A DNA stretch of 64,000 bases from CAZYFH01 sp965249175 (GTDB taxonomy: Bacteria > Acidobacteriota > Vicinamibacteria > Vicinamibacterales > UBA8438): NCBI GenBank assembly GCA_965249175.1, contig OZ252227.1, positions 1,054,001-1,118,000 of the forward strand, in the 5' to 3' direction. Position numbers and translations under genes: made by a program. Positions 18,313 through 27,242 of this stretch are shown here, piece by piece. Under the pieces are notes generated by a model, which saw only the letters and a program-made list of their open reading frames with translations, was not told the origin of the DNA and ran no database searches. Positions within the stretch are counted from its first letter, which is position 1, and each line of letters opens with the position of its first letter.

Positions 18313-19741
18313 GAGTCAAGCCCATTCTTAGTTGAAACTCTCCACGGCTCCCGATGGCTTACGCGGCCTGCTTCTTCGACGTCGTCGTGTCGATCTTCAG
18401 TTCTCGCTTCAATGCGGCCCGAAGCGTGGGAAGGTGGCGGTAGCCCCTCACCCTTCGTAAGCGCGGTTCGATGTCCAGGAGGGCGGTCGCCAGCCAGCGG
18501 TGGCGTTGGCTCGAGCTCTGCCAGTGATCTACCTTCGCGCAGCGTTCCTCGACCAGCGCATTGACCGACTCCAGACAGTTCGTCGTCTTCAGCGACCGGC
18601 CCAGCACTCCGTACACGCCCAATCGATGTCACGTCAGGGTTTCGTCCAGGCCTTCCGCCAAGCTGTCAGCCGCCGACTGGTTCCGCTCGTCCAACTCGCC
18701 GTGGAGCGTCTCGAGCGCACCGAGGGCCTCGTCGTAGTCCGGCCGGTTGTACGCTCGCTGGAGACGCTGACGCCACACCGCCTGCTCGTGCTTGGCCAGG
18801 TAGCTCACCACGTTCTCGCGCTTGTGCCACTGGCACCGTTGGACCAGGGCCCGGCCCCGGAAGGCCTTCCGGACGGCCGTGCGGAGCCCCTTGCCGCCAT
18901 CGAGGATGACCAGCACACCCTGGGAGAGGTCGAGGCCCCGCTCGACCAACGACCGCAGGAACGGTGTGAGCACCGTCGCGTTCTCCGTGTCCGTTTCGAC
19001 GAAGCCCAGGAAGCGTTTCTCCCCAGACAGCGTGATGCCTAGCGCGATGACCATCGTCGCGTCAGCGAACGTCTTGCCGTCCAGGAACACGGCCACCACG
19101 TCCTCATCGGATAGGTCCCGCTCCTGGAACGCCCGTAGCTGCGCCGCGCTGGCCTGGATGAACCCCCGGGACACCGTCGAACTCGACAGCCCGATCGCCC
19201 CGGGAATCGCCGCCGCGGCCGCCGCGTAGTTGCGGCACGAGATCCCGTAGAGCACCCGTCGCAGCAGCGCGTCGTCCACCTCGCGGTCGTCATGCAACGC
19301 CGCATACGACCGCAGCGGAATCTCGCTCCCTGCGAGGCGACGAATCCGGGGCACGCGAATCGGCACGCGCTGCCCCGCGAGACCCACCGTCCCAGGGTTA
19401 CTGCCGTGACGGCGTCCACCGACCGACGCGTCCTTCCGGACGTAGCGCTCGCTCGCCAGCGCCGTCACCTCCTGGTCGAGCAACTCCTGCACATGCATCA
19501 GGCCCAGGGGCACCAGCGAGCGGATCAGCTCCACCTTCGCGTCCAGCTCCAGATCCGCGTAGGCCTCGCGGTGAATGATGTTGACCGAGCCCAGCTTGCG
19601 AACTTTCTTGCGCTTCCTGACAGCACGTAGGACACTCATCGTGGCTCCTCTCTCTCGTGGGGTGATGTCCGTCTTTTGCAACGTCATCACACCACAGGGT
19701 CTGGAGCCGTTTCAATTTTCAACTAAGATTAGCTCACCCTC
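18313..19741 (-). mobile_element. IS256-family element, copy 2 (1429 bp)
   Basis: Same ends as copies 1 and 3, inserted in the opposite orientation to the MFS gene, with the 8-bp duplication TGGGCGCC on both sides. Confidence 0.95.
18359..19639 (-). pseudogene. IS256-family transposase with nonsense mutation (copy 2)
   Basis: Matches copy 1 except that codon 337 is TGA instead of TTA (LDETLT then stop), at 18626-18628. The stop removes E357 of the catalytic triad and about 90 residues, so this copy depends on transposase made elsewhere. It shows that the copies have had time to diverge by point mutation. Confidence 0.9.
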
Positions 19742-20394
19742 TGGGCGCCGAGCATCGGCTGGTTGTTCCTTGGACGCCTCATCGCGGGCGTCATGGGAGC
19801 CAGCATCACGACTGCCAACGCGTACATCGCGGACGTGTCGACACCGGAGACGCGGGCCCGAAACTACGGCCTCGCTGGCGTCGCCTTCGGCCTCGGTTTC
19901 ATCTTTGGACCGGCGCTGGGCGGACTGCTGGGCGGCATCAGCCTGCGGCTGCCGTTCTTCGTCTCGGCCGGGCTGGCGCTCGTCAACTGGCTATACGGGT
20001 TCTTCGTCCTGCCCGAGTCGCTGGCGCCCGAGCATCGCAGCACCGTCTCCCGGCGGAAGATGAACCCGCTAGCCAGCCTACGGCGGCTGCGAGCCTATCC
20101 CCTTGTCGGTGGGCTGGCGATCGGGTTTCTCTTCGCGTCACTGGCACAGCGCGGAATGGAAAGTGTCTGGGTCCTGCACACTGGTTTCCGCTACGGGTGG
20201 GACGAACAGACCAACGGACTGACGCTCGCGCTCGTCGGCGTCATGGCGGTGCTCGTCCAGGGGTTGCTCATTAGGCCGGTCGTCGCGCGAATCGGCGAAC
20301 GCCGGACAATCGCGCTGGGCATGACGGTGTCGGTCCTGCACCTCGTCTCGCTGATTCTCCTTGTGCGGCTGTTTCGGCGGCTGCCGGCGCGGCG

Positions 20395-20492
20395 ACCTGC
20401 CCAGGAAGCACCTTAATGGTAACGGTGCGATCCTGGCGCGGGTCGTGGGCCTGGTAGACGACGCCGCGAGCGGATCTCATACGGCCCAAGGA
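20395..20492 (-). pseudogene. Ser/Thr kinase N-lobe remnant with deleted glycine loop
   Basis: The minus strand reads LGPYEIRS in one frame and GVVYQAHDPRQDRTVTIKVL in the next, so the glycine loop between them is gone. It replaces the C-terminal end of the MFS gene. The break after EIRS matches that of the remnant at 9823-9882. Confidence 0.75.
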
Positions 20493-20550
20493 GACCACCG
20501 AGAGATCGGGTTACGATGGGTCGTTGTAGACCCTGACTGGGGGCGAACGG

Positions 20551-20769
20551 CTACCAACCGCGCCGGATCGCAGTCCAAAGGATGATTCCGACGACCAGGC
20601 CAGTCACGACCAGCGATACAACGCTGGTGGCGAAATACGGATACGCCAGGAAGACCAGCCCAGCATCCAACTGCGGCCACCGTTCTTGTTTCTTCCCGTA
20701 CACGAACAGCACGAATCCGATGCCACCTGCGATGAGCGCTAGAAACAGCCACGTCGGATCGAGAGACAC
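20551..20769 (-). CDS. Small two-helix membrane protein
   Basis: 72 residues: N-terminal helix WLFLALIAGGIGFVLFVYGK, a short loop KQERWPQLDAG, and a second hydrophobic stretch ending in VTGLVVGIILWTAI. The sequence pattern (PTWLFL..I..GIGFVLFVYG) belongs to a conserved family of short inner-membrane proteins of unknown role. Its start lies inside the open frame of the kinase remnant upstream, showing that kinase DNA was joined directly to its 5' region. Confidence 0.65.
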   Translation of the reverse strand: MSLDPTWLFLALIAGGIGFVLFVYGKKQERWPQLDAGLVFLAYPYFATSVVSLVVTGLVVGIILWTAIRRGW

Positions 20770-20963
20770 GGTTTCACTAACTGGGCCGGCGTCACGGCAA
20801 CTCGTCTATCGGAATCGACGATCGTCTCTGAATGACACCTCTTCAGCGCGACATCGCGGCCCAGTTGGGTGTCGGCGGCGCGATAGACCTGGCCCATGCC
20901 GCCTTCTCCAATGAGGGCGGTGACGTCGTAGTGCCCGAGGCGGGATCCGACGGTCAGGGCCAT
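20739..20963 (-). pseudogene. Ser/Thr kinase N-lobe remnant, glycine loop intact
   Basis: MALTVGSRLGHYDVTALIGE continues GGMGQVYRAADTQLGRDVAL and K, then departs at CTGAAGA into unrelated sequence. The break falls a few bases before the position in the K-(I/V)-L-P codons where the two IS1111-like elements entered other kinase genes. No catalytic lobe follows. Confidence 0.8.
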
Positions 20964-21046
20964 GTGTCTGTCTATCCGGTCGAGAGTCTGGATCTGATCG
21001 AGACTGCCACGCTCGGGCGAAGAGCCACAAGCGACGACTCGACCGC

Positions 21047-21277
21047 CTAATTCAACCCCATTCCAATGACGAGGCCGACCGCGATGCCAACGGCGACGAA
21101 GATGGATCCGACCACGATGCCCACGGCGACGTTGCCCTTCCGTAACTCCGCTCCTGTTTCGAACGGCGTCAGCCGGTCGAAGACGCTGTAACCCGCGGCC
21201 ATGAGGCCGAGCGTGAAGACGGCCCCCAGCAGCGCGTACGCGAAATTAAGGAAGAGGATCGAAAACTCCATCCACAC
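21047..21277 (-). CDS. DUF350 (UPF0719) membrane protein
   Basis: 76 residues with two hydrophobic helices around a charged loop (SVFDRLTPFETGAELRKGN) and the C-terminal VAVGIVVGSIFVAVGIAVGL. This is one DUF350 unit, an inner-membrane family of unknown function. It is 18 bases upstream of the lytic transglycosylase on the same strand. Confidence 0.75.
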   Translation of the reverse strand: MWMEFSILFLNFAYALLGAVFTLGLMAAGYSVFDRLTPFETGAELRKGNVAVGIVVGSIFVAVGIAVGLVIGMGLN

Positions 21278-21295
21278 TCCGATGCTGGCGTGCGC

Positions 21296-21871
21296 CTACC
21301 TCAAGGCCGGCTTCACGTCGAAGATCTGTCTGATGTAGCGGCGCGTCTCGCGACTGCGCCGGCCCGTCACCTCCGGTAGCCGGGCCTCGATGTCCGACCA
21401 GCGTGTCCCGTTGAGACCATCAGCAAGCGCAAGCCGCTGCGCCCGCAGAATGTTGCCACGCCCCGCATTGTAGGAACCGAACATGAACTTGATCTTGTCC
21501 ACCACGGGCCGTGACGCCGTCCAGACGACAAAATTCTGACGGTCGTACCAGATGCCAGCGGCAATGTTCCAGCGCGGCTGCTCGATTCTCCCCTGAATGG
21601 CCGGGTTGCGCTGACGGATCTCCTCGAACGTTTGCGGCATGACTTGCATGACCCCGACAGCCCCGGCTTCCGAACGGGCGTCTACCTGCAACCGAGATTC
21701 GGCGATGGCTTGGGCCTTGAAGTAGCGCCAGTCGAATGCCGGACCGAAGTACCGCTTGCTGTACTTCGAGAAATGACGATCGAACTCGGTGAACTGGTTG
21801 TAGGGCGCGTACGGCTCGCGAGGCGACAATGTCGCTTGGACGAGCACCAATGCGATGATGACGAGGTTCAT
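21296..21871 (-). CDS. SLT-type lytic transglycosylase
   Basis: 191 residues from ATG 21871, chosen because a signal-like segment (MNLVIIALVLVQATLS) begins there. The catalytic Glu is E58 in FKAQAIAESRLQVDARSEAG, followed by the conserved AVGVMQVMPQTFEEI and FGSYNAGRGNILRAQ. It would cleave peptidoglycan glycan strands in the periplasm. Upstream in-frame sequence is the tail of a kinase remnant, so the original promoter has probably been replaced. Confidence 0.85.
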   Translation of the reverse strand: MNLVIIALVLVQATLSPREPYAPYNQFTEFDRHFSKYSKRYFGPAFDWRYFKAQAIAESRLQVDARSEAGAVGVMQVMPQTFEEIRQRNPAIQGRIEQPRWNIAAGIWYDRQNFVVWTASRPVVDKIKFMFGSYNAGRGNILRAQRLALADGLNGTRWSDIEARLPEVTGRRSRETRRYIRQIFDVKPALR

Positions 21872-22068
21872 TTCGCACTCGGGACGGGTCGGGTTCTTGT
21901 CAGGACACAGGCTCCCGAACCTGCGCTTCCCGCCCGAACCGGACGAGCCGATCCGGATCAGCCGCGAAGGCGTCCGGGAGATAGGATGAAGCGGCTGGTC
22001 GTCCCCACGTGGTAGCTTGCGCTCCACATTTTTCAAACGCGCTCAAGGCGCACAGAGGGAGACCAGCC

Positions 22069-23109
22069 ATGGAGCATATTGGCATCGACGTCCATAAGAG
22101 AGAAAGTCAAATCTGCATCCTCACGTCCGAGGGCGAGATCATCGAACGACGGATTCAGAGTACGCGGCAGCAGTTCACGAAGATGTTCGGGAGCCGACCG
22201 TGTGCCCGGGTGCTCCTCGAGGCGACGACGGAAAGCGAATGGGTGGCGCAGACGATCGAGCAGTGCGGCCACGAGGTCATCGTGGCGGATCCGAACTACG
22301 CCCCGATGTATCCCGAACGGCGCCGGCGTGTGAAGACGGATCGGCGCGATGCGCGGATGCTGGCCGAGGCGGCCCGACTCGGTTCCTATCGCCCGGCGCA
22401 TCGCGTGTCGGCCGCCCAGCATCGGGTGCGGCGCCAGCTCCGGGTGCGCGACCTGCTCGTGCGGACCCGCGGGCGCACCATCGCCTTGGTGCGGGCGCTG
22501 GTGCGGCGGGAGGGACTGCGCGTCCGGGCCGGGGATGCCGACCGATTCGGTACGTATGTGACGGAGCTGGAGCTCCCCGACGAGTTACAGGCGGCGCTCC
22601 AGCCGCTGCTCGCCCTGTGGGAACAGTTGACCGCGCAGCTCGCCGTGGCCGATGCCCAGGTCATCGAGACGGCGGCGGCCAACCCGGTGGTACAGCGGTT
22701 GACTACCGCCCCCGGGGTAGGCCCCCTCATCGCGACGGCATTCGTCGCGACGCTGGATGAGGCGGGGCGCTTTGGCGGGGCCCACCAGGTCGAGAGCTTT
22801 CTCGGCTTGGTGCCCAGCGAGGACAGCTCTGCGGACCGCCACCGTCGGGGCCACATTACGAAGGCGGGCAATCCGCGCATGCGCTGGTTGCTGGTGCAAG
22901 CCGCGTGGGCCGCGCTCCGGTCTCGCCGGGCGGAGGCCGCGGGCCTGCGCGCCTGGGCCGAGCAACTGGCCACGCGCCGCGGCCGGCGCATCGCCACCGT
23001 GGCCGTCGCGCGCCGGTTGGCGGGGATCCTGTTTGCGATGTGGCGGGACCAGACGGTCTATGACGGGCGCCGCGTCGGGGTCCCAGTGCCGCACGGGATG
23101 AGCGGGTAA
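22069..23109 (+). CDS. IS110-family recombinase (DEDD + Tnp20), copy 1
   Basis: 346 residues from ATG 22069 after AGAGGGAGA. The RuvC-like DEDD residues are D7 (GIDVHKRE), E51 (LLEATTESEW), D91 and D94 (KTDRRDARML). The C-terminal transposase_20 domain has RLTTAPGVGPLIATAFVATL, VESFLGLVPSEDSSADR and GHITKAGNPRMR, with the catalytic Ser in SEDSS. These enzymes recombine at a dinucleotide core directed by a small structured RNA. Uninterrupted frame. Confidence 0.92.
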   Translation: MEHIGIDVHKRESQICILTSEGEIIERRIQSTRQQFTKMFGSRPCARVLLEATTESEWVAQTIEQCGHEVIVADPNYAPMYPERRRRVKTDRRDARMLAEAARLGSYRPAHRVSAAQHRVRRQLRVRDLLVRTRGRTIALVRALVRREGLRVRAGDADRFGTYVTELELPDELQAALQPLLALWEQLTAQLAVADAQVIETAAANPVVQRLTTAPGVGPLIATAFVATLDEAGRFGGAHQVESFLGLVPSEDSSADRHRRGHITKAGNPRMRWLLVQAAWAALRSRRAEAAGLRAWAEQLATRRGRRIATVAVARRLAGILFAMWRDQTVYDGRRVGVPVPHGMSG

Positions 23110-23478
23110 GTCCTTGGTGGTGCGGTCGGGCCACTGAGTGAGGTCCGGGGTTGCAGGGTTGGTGGGTGAGCACGTGAAGATCCTTGGTCGCACGCGAGGC
23201 CGGCAGGGAGATGGTGCCGCCCCCCATTCGGATCGTCTCTTGCGCCGGCGATCAGAGATCGCCCTTGTCGAGCGCGAATAGAAGGATGACGCACCTCGCG
23301 GCTTCAGCCCGGCGCGTCTAAGCAGGTTGTTACCCTAGCGACCGAAATCCGGGCCCGTGGACAGCACACCGAGCTGCCGACCCGTTCGCGCGCGCCCCCC
23401 AGCTGGGTGCGGGGACGGCGCGCTCACTGGAGGGTGTATCGGAGAGCGTGAGAGCTTCGACGAACAACGAGGTGACTT
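23110..23478 (+). ncRNA. Candidate seekRNA/bridge RNA region, copy 1
   Basis: The 3' non-coding region of the element. The block from about 23148 to 23320 is conserved with 53550-53725 of copy 2. Within it GTGAAGATCCTTGG (23174-23187) shares the 11-mer TGAAGATCCTT with the kinase flank at 23497-23510 (reverse strand). Copy 2 has GGTGC where this copy has GATCC, and so has its own flank. RNA boundaries and fold are not determined here. Confidence 0.6.
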
Positions 23479-23648
23479 GACAAGCCGCTTCATAGAAGGA
23501 TCTTCAGCGCGACATCGCGGCCGAGTTGGGTGTCGGTGGCGCGGAGAACGCGTCCCATGCCGCCTTCGCCGATGAGGGCGGTGACGTCGTAATGGCCGAG
23601 CGTCGAGCCGAGGGTCAGTGCCATCAGTGTGTCTAGCAGATAGCGTTG

Positions 23649-24476
23649 CTACCTCGACCCCGCTCGCGAGGCGCCGGCCGCCTGCGCCTCGAGGTTGCGA
23701 GAGATCTCGAGGATGTGGCGGATGTCGTGGTTGCCCTCGTGGCAGGCGTACTCGAACATCGGTCCGTCTGTTTTCACCATCGGCACCTCGGCGCTCCACC
23801 GGCTCACCCACGTGATCGGGTCAGTGACCGTGAACTCGTAGTGGATGCGGTCGGGGGCGATACGCGTGAAGCGTTCCACCACATGCAGGGACCCGCTGGA
23901 ACCCCGGTAACGCCTGCGTTCGGAGTAGTTCCTGGTCTCGATGACCAACGTATCCCCCTCCCACCGGCCACGCGAGTCGCCGGCGAACTGCCGGATCGCG
24001 TCGGGAACGTGCGGGCGCTCGTCCAGTGGGATGATGCGCGGGGGGTTAGCGGCCAGTTCGGAGAACACCACCAGGTGATCCGGTGTCTGGAAGATCTGAT
24101 GGATGTCGTTGTACGAGGGCGGCAGCATCGGCGGTTCCCTCGTGCGCCCAGACGATGCACCGCTCCGAGAACGGCCGGGTCTCGTGGCTATCGAAAGCGC
24201 TCGGCCGCAGGCTCGCCTCGGCCTCGGCTGCGCGACGCGCAGCGGCGGCCGGGGTCAAGGCGGGGAACCGACCGTCGGGCGGATCGGTGATCAGCGATGT
24301 GCGGCGGCTTGACAGTCCTTTGGGCACCGGCGTCCTGAGCCAGATCGCGTTGTCGTAGTGGATGTGATGACGCTCCTCGCGCGTCCGGTCGGCCTGATAC
24401 TTGTACCGCTCGATCTCTTCCGGATCCCTGGAACCAGGGTCAACAGGCTTGCGAGCAGGATAGGGCGAGCAGACAT
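23649..24476 (-). pseudogene. Conserved secreted protein of unknown function, frameshifted
   Basis: Pieces of one protein appear in three frames: a signal-like start (MSARPILLASLLTLV) at 24476; EEIERYKYQADRTREERHHI and ITDPPDGRFPALTPAAAARR; then MLPPSYNDIHQIFQTPDHLV, GDSRGRWEGDTLVIETRNY, LHVVERFTRIAPDRIHYEFT and MFEYACHEGNHDIRHILE. The order and motifs match a secreted family common in Acidobacteria, usually about 300 residues, with DPPDGR..LTP and CHEGN signatures. Shifts occur near 24435 and 24128, and part of the N-terminal half is missing. Confidence 0.75.
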
Positions 24477-24640
24477 GCCGCTCCCATCTCGCTTCTCGGA
24501 AACTGTGCGAGCCGTGCCGCACGCCGACGCAGACCAGCTCATGGCCCCTCCTGTGGGGATGTTTCGGGAGTTGCAGGCTGATTATGTCACCCTCCCGGGC
24601 TGATCACGGCCTCGACTGGGAGATCGGCGTGCAACTATCC
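24476..24640 (-). promoter_or_regulatory. Dispersed upstream cassette, copy B
   Basis: On the minus strand: GTTGCACGCCGATCTCCC, GAGGCCGTGATCAGCCC, GTGACATAATCAGCC (motif at 24581-24586), CAGGAGGGGCC, then leader ATG 24542 with MSWSASACGTAR. The leader runs in frame into the start of the downstream gene at 24476. It is the second-best match to copy A and copy D. Confidence 0.65.
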
Positions 24641-24642
24641 TC

Positions 24643-25260
24643 TTAGCGCGTGTCCCCGCGCCGTCCGAGAGACGCCAGTGCAAAGCCCTGCAACGTCCAC
24701 ACAATGCCGAACGACACGATCAACGTCGTGAAGCTGGCGTCAAAGAAACTACTCGTCAGCCGCCTCAAGACGACTCCCACGAATACGACCGTGGCCAGCC
24801 AGACGAGCGGCACGGCCGCGATAGCCATTGGAGGGAGACCATCCCAACTGGCCCAAGCGCCGGCGAGGATAGTGTTCCGGCTGAGCACGAGGAACCCAGC
24901 AGACATGAAAAGCAACGATAACAAGAGCACCGGCGACGCAAGACCCCCTCCTGCGAGCACGCTACTAAACTTGTAGCCAAAAGACGCCAATACCAGCAGC
25001 ACACCGCCGGTCATTGTCACGAAAAGCCCCGTCCGTTGCGGGTGGTGAAGTCGGCCCCCGTAGCATCGAAATAGTCCGGGCAACGCAGCCGTCCAGAGGA
25101 GCGGGCCAGTAAACAGCAGAAAGTCGAAGTATCCGTACGCACGGTTGCCGGCAGCACCCCACGGGTACGCTGCATAGACAAGCGGTATCCACACCCACTG
25201 CGCTCCGCCGTGGACACGGCGCCTAATACCAGCACGAGCTCTTGCCAGCCGGCGCGACAA
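24643..25260 (-). CDS. Multi-helix membrane protein, N-terminus probably displaced
   Basis: About six hydrophobic segments, including FLLFTGPLLWTAALPGLF, GLFVTMTGGVLLVLASFGY, SPVLLLSLLFMSAGFLVLS, AAVPLVWLATVVFVGVVL and TLIVSFGIVWTLQGFALASL. The Arg-rich first 16 residues overlap a STAS fragment in another frame, so the natural start is probably further inside or lost. I do not recognise the family. Confidence 0.5.
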   Translation of the reverse strand: MSRRLARARAGIRRRVHGGAQWVWIPLVYAAYPWGAAGNRAYGYFDFLLFTGPLLWTAALPGLFRCYGGRLHHPQRTGLFVTMTGGVLLVLASFGYKFSSVLAGGGLASPVLLLSLLFMSAGFLVLSRNTILAGAWASWDGLPPMAIAAVPLVWLATVVFVGVVLRRLTSSFFDASFTTLIVSFGIVWTLQGFALASLGRRGDTR

Positions 25261-25385
25261 GATCCTGTACCTGTTGCGTCAAGGCGACCGAATTGCCTGA
25301 TTCGAGCCGAGCCGCGCGCCGGCTGACGATGCGACCGGCCGGGCTGATCACGGCCTCGGAGGGCGAGGCAGTATCAGCTAGGCCC
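25223..25385 (-). pseudogene. STAS gene fragment with degenerate cassette C
   Basis: The minus strand carries GAGGCCGTGATCAGCCC, GGTCGCATCGTCAGCC (degenerate CATAAT), then GCGGCTCGGCTCGAAT. The last matches the end of the leader in copy A; the leader start is deleted. ESGNSVALTQQVQDLVAPAG follows, like the STAS segment RRVEDLVAAGRRKVV of the 14289 gene, and then a stop. Cassette and STAS start were therefore duplicated together and later truncated. Confidence 0.55.
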
Positions 25386-25397
25386 ATGGGGCTGGCG

Positions 25398-25920
25398 CTA
25401 CGCGGGTGGCTTGTTTCCCCGGAGCGTGACACGCACGAACTCCGAGTGGGCGACGAGCGGTTCCCCAGCAGCGCCGGCAACAGCCTCTCGAAGGCGCTGC
25501 AAGCCACCCGTATAGGCGTGATCGGGAATCGCCAGGAGCTGAGACGTTCGGTACCGATCGGACACGTACGACTGAAACTCGCCCACGTCCTCTTCTCTCG
25601 ACAGGTCCTCTCGTGTCACGTGGACGTCCTCAAACCCTGCGTCCTCCATCAGCCGGACCAGGCCGTCCACGGAGACACAGTCCTGGCGATCCAAGTCAAA
25701 CGCTTCGGGGAAGTACTGATAGACGAGCCCACCCCGGCATGGCCCAGGGGTCGATATGCGTGATCACGAAACGTCCGCCCGGTGTCAGGATTAGGATAAC
25801 CTCCCGAATGAACTGTGCCGTCCGACGGATGTGCGGGTAGGAAAGCCATTCCGTGGAGCATAGAATCTCGGTCGTGATGTCCAACGACCAGGAGCGCATG
25901 ATCGCCACACCTGACCGCAC
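25398..25920 (-). pseudogene. SAM-dependent methyltransferase, frameshifted and 5'-truncated
   Basis: The first frame reads FIREVILILTPGGRFVITHI then DPWAMPGW, a post-motif III strand of class I methyltransferases. Near 25735 the reading shifts to GGLVYQYFPEAFDLDRQDC and continues to DGLVRLMEDAGFEDVHVTRE. The SAM-binding GxGxG motif is absent, so the 5' half is missing. Confidence 0.65.
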
Positions 25921-25958
25921 AACGCCGCTCGCCAGGAGGCGGCCATCTGATTACCATC

Positions 25959-26336
25959 ATGGCTCACGGCCACCTCATGACGACCGGTGACGATTTTCGC
26001 CGACTCGCGCTCGCGCTCGACGGTACCGAAGAGGGCGCCCACATGGGATCTCCCGACTTCCGCGTTGGAGGTCGCATCTTCGCGACGCTGGCGTCCGCCT
26101 CCGAAGGGTTCGGCAATCTGATGCTGACGCCCGATGCGCAAGCCACGTTCGTCGAAGAGGCCCCCGACGTCTTCGAGCCGATCGCCGGCGGGTGGGGACG
26201 GATGGGCGCGACTCATATTCGGCTGGCCGCGGCCGATGAAGCCACGCTCGCCGGCGCGCTCCGCACGGCGTGGAAGTTGCGGATCGAGAAGAACGCGAAG
26301 ACGAGCCGTCGCAAGACGCGCTCGAGAAAGAACTAG
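25959..26336 (+). CDS. MmcQ/YjbR-family protein
   Basis: 125 residues; ATG 25977 (MTTGDDFRRLAL) is an equally good start. Typical features are FRRLALALDGTEEGAHMGSP, DFRVGGRIFATL and the C-terminal AGALRTAWKLRIEKN. The family has a CyaY-like fold and is often called DNA-binding, without an established role. Frame intact. The stretch 26337-26631 after it holds no gene I can support. Confidence 0.8.
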   Translation: MAHGHLMTTGDDFRRLALALDGTEEGAHMGSPDFRVGGRIFATLASASEGFGNLMLTPDAQATFVEEAPDVFEPIAGGWGRMGATHIRLAAADEATLAGALRTAWKLRIEKNAKTSRRKTRSRKN

Positions 26337-26631
26337 TCCGCGTCGCAATCTGTTCAAGACGGCTGTCGCCCATTATCGCCCACCATATGCACGGAATGAC
26401 TCCACTAACCGTTTAAACGGTTGCTGGCGTCAGTCTGCGGGTGGGACGGCGGTGATCGGTTGGACCAGCAGAGAGAAACCTGGCCCAAGCGCAGACTCCG
26501 CGGCGTGATGAGCATCGGAGCAACGATAATGCCGCCTATCGTCCGATGAAGCCGAACGATCACAACAGCCGCGAGCGCCACCACTGCGCAACGATCACGC
26601 CGATACTGCCCCGAACCAAGACAGGCTGTTC

Positions 26632-27240
26632 TAGTGGAGTGCGTCAGACTGATGGGGCATTATTCAGGGCTCGTCTCGCGCGGGTGACCTTGGCGAGGAT
26701 GTCCGACGCCTTCTTCGTCCAAATGAACGACTTGGGGTCGTCGTTGTGCTGAACGATGTACGCGTCGATCGCGTCGATGACGTCCGGCACGCTGCGGAAC
26801 ACGCCGCGTCGCAAGCGCTTGTCCGTCAGGTCGCGGCAGAAGCGCTCGACCATGTTTAACCAGGAGGCACTGGTCGGCGTGAAGTGAACGTGAAAGCGGC
26901 GGTGCCGGTGGAACCACCGTTGCACGCGCTCGTGGGTGTGGGTCGCGTAGTTGTCGCAGATCAGGTGCACGTCCAGGTCCGTCGGGACCTCCGTGTCGAG
27001 GAGATTGAGGAACCGGATCCATTCTTGATGCCGGGGGCGCGTCAGGCAGGTGCTGATGACGTGGCCGGTCAGCGTGCAGAGCGCGGCGAACAAGGTCGTC
27101 GTCCCATGCCGCTTGTAATCGTTTGTCATCGTGCCGGCCCGCCCCTTCCTGATCGGCAACCCGGGCTGCGTCCGGTCGAGGGCTTGAATCTGACTCTTTT
27201 CATCGATCGAGAAGACGAGGGCGTTCGCCGGCAAGGTTGA
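26632..27240 (-). mobile_element. IS630-family element, 5'-truncated (different from 40-1108)
   Basis: The C-terminal 200 residues of an IS630 transposase are present with the whole DDE set: D in VFSIDEKSQIQALD, D in LICDNYATHTHE, and E in TSASWLNMVERFCRDL. The N-terminal HTH half is missing: the frame ends at 27240, where kinase-propeller sequence begins. A terminal sequence lies near 26632-26655 (CTAGTGGAGTGCGTCAGAC). Confidence 0.8.
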
Positions 27241-27242
27241 GT

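Larger units (their letters stand above)
18046..20416 (+). pseudogene. MFS transporter (TetA-like), split by IS256 and truncated
   Basis: Twelve-helix MFS drug-transporter type: VTLFIDILG, then after one extra G near 18084 the frame IGIIIPVLPELIKEFLGG, the loop motif GALSDRYGRRPVILVSLFG, and LFLGRLIAGVMGASITTANAY. IS256 copy 2 interrupts it at WAP, with duplication TGGGCGCC at 18305-18312 and 19742-19749, and the frame resumes exactly. The 3' end at about 20360 runs into antisense kinase sequence, so the last helices are missing. The native start is not visible. Three independent lesions make it non-functional. Confidence 0.85.
21981..23496 (+). mobile_element. IS110-family, IS1111-like element, copy 1
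   Basis: Subterminal inverted repeats ATGAAGCGGCTGGTC (21986-22000) and GACAAGCCGCTTCAT (23479-23493) lie a few bases inside the ends, as in the IS1111 subgroup. There is no classical duplication; an AG dinucleotide is shared at both junctions (21979-21980 and 23497-23498). The element has a short 5' and a long 3' non-coding region, the arrangement in which IS1111 elements encode their guide RNA. Copy 2 is at 52387-53892. Confidence 0.88.
21905..23624 (-). pseudogene. Ser/Thr kinase gene split by IS1111-like element (site 1)
   Basis: The N-terminal part (23497-23624) reads MALTLGSTLGHYDVTALIGE, GGMGRVLRATDTQLGRDVAL, KIL and then runs into the element. The other side (21905-21980) continues LPDAFAADPDRLVRFGREAQ before the gene is cut off. 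Removing the element with one AG/CT dinucleotide gives AAGATCCTCCCGGACGCC, in frame as K-I-L-P-D-A. Only the first quarter of the kinase domain survives. Confidence 0.85.

Noticed and set aside
18626..18628. In-frame TGA in IS256 copy 2 as a selenocysteine codon
   Set aside because: The other two copies have TTA (Leu) there, and no selenocysteine element or reason for Sec is present; a nonsense mutation is sufficient.
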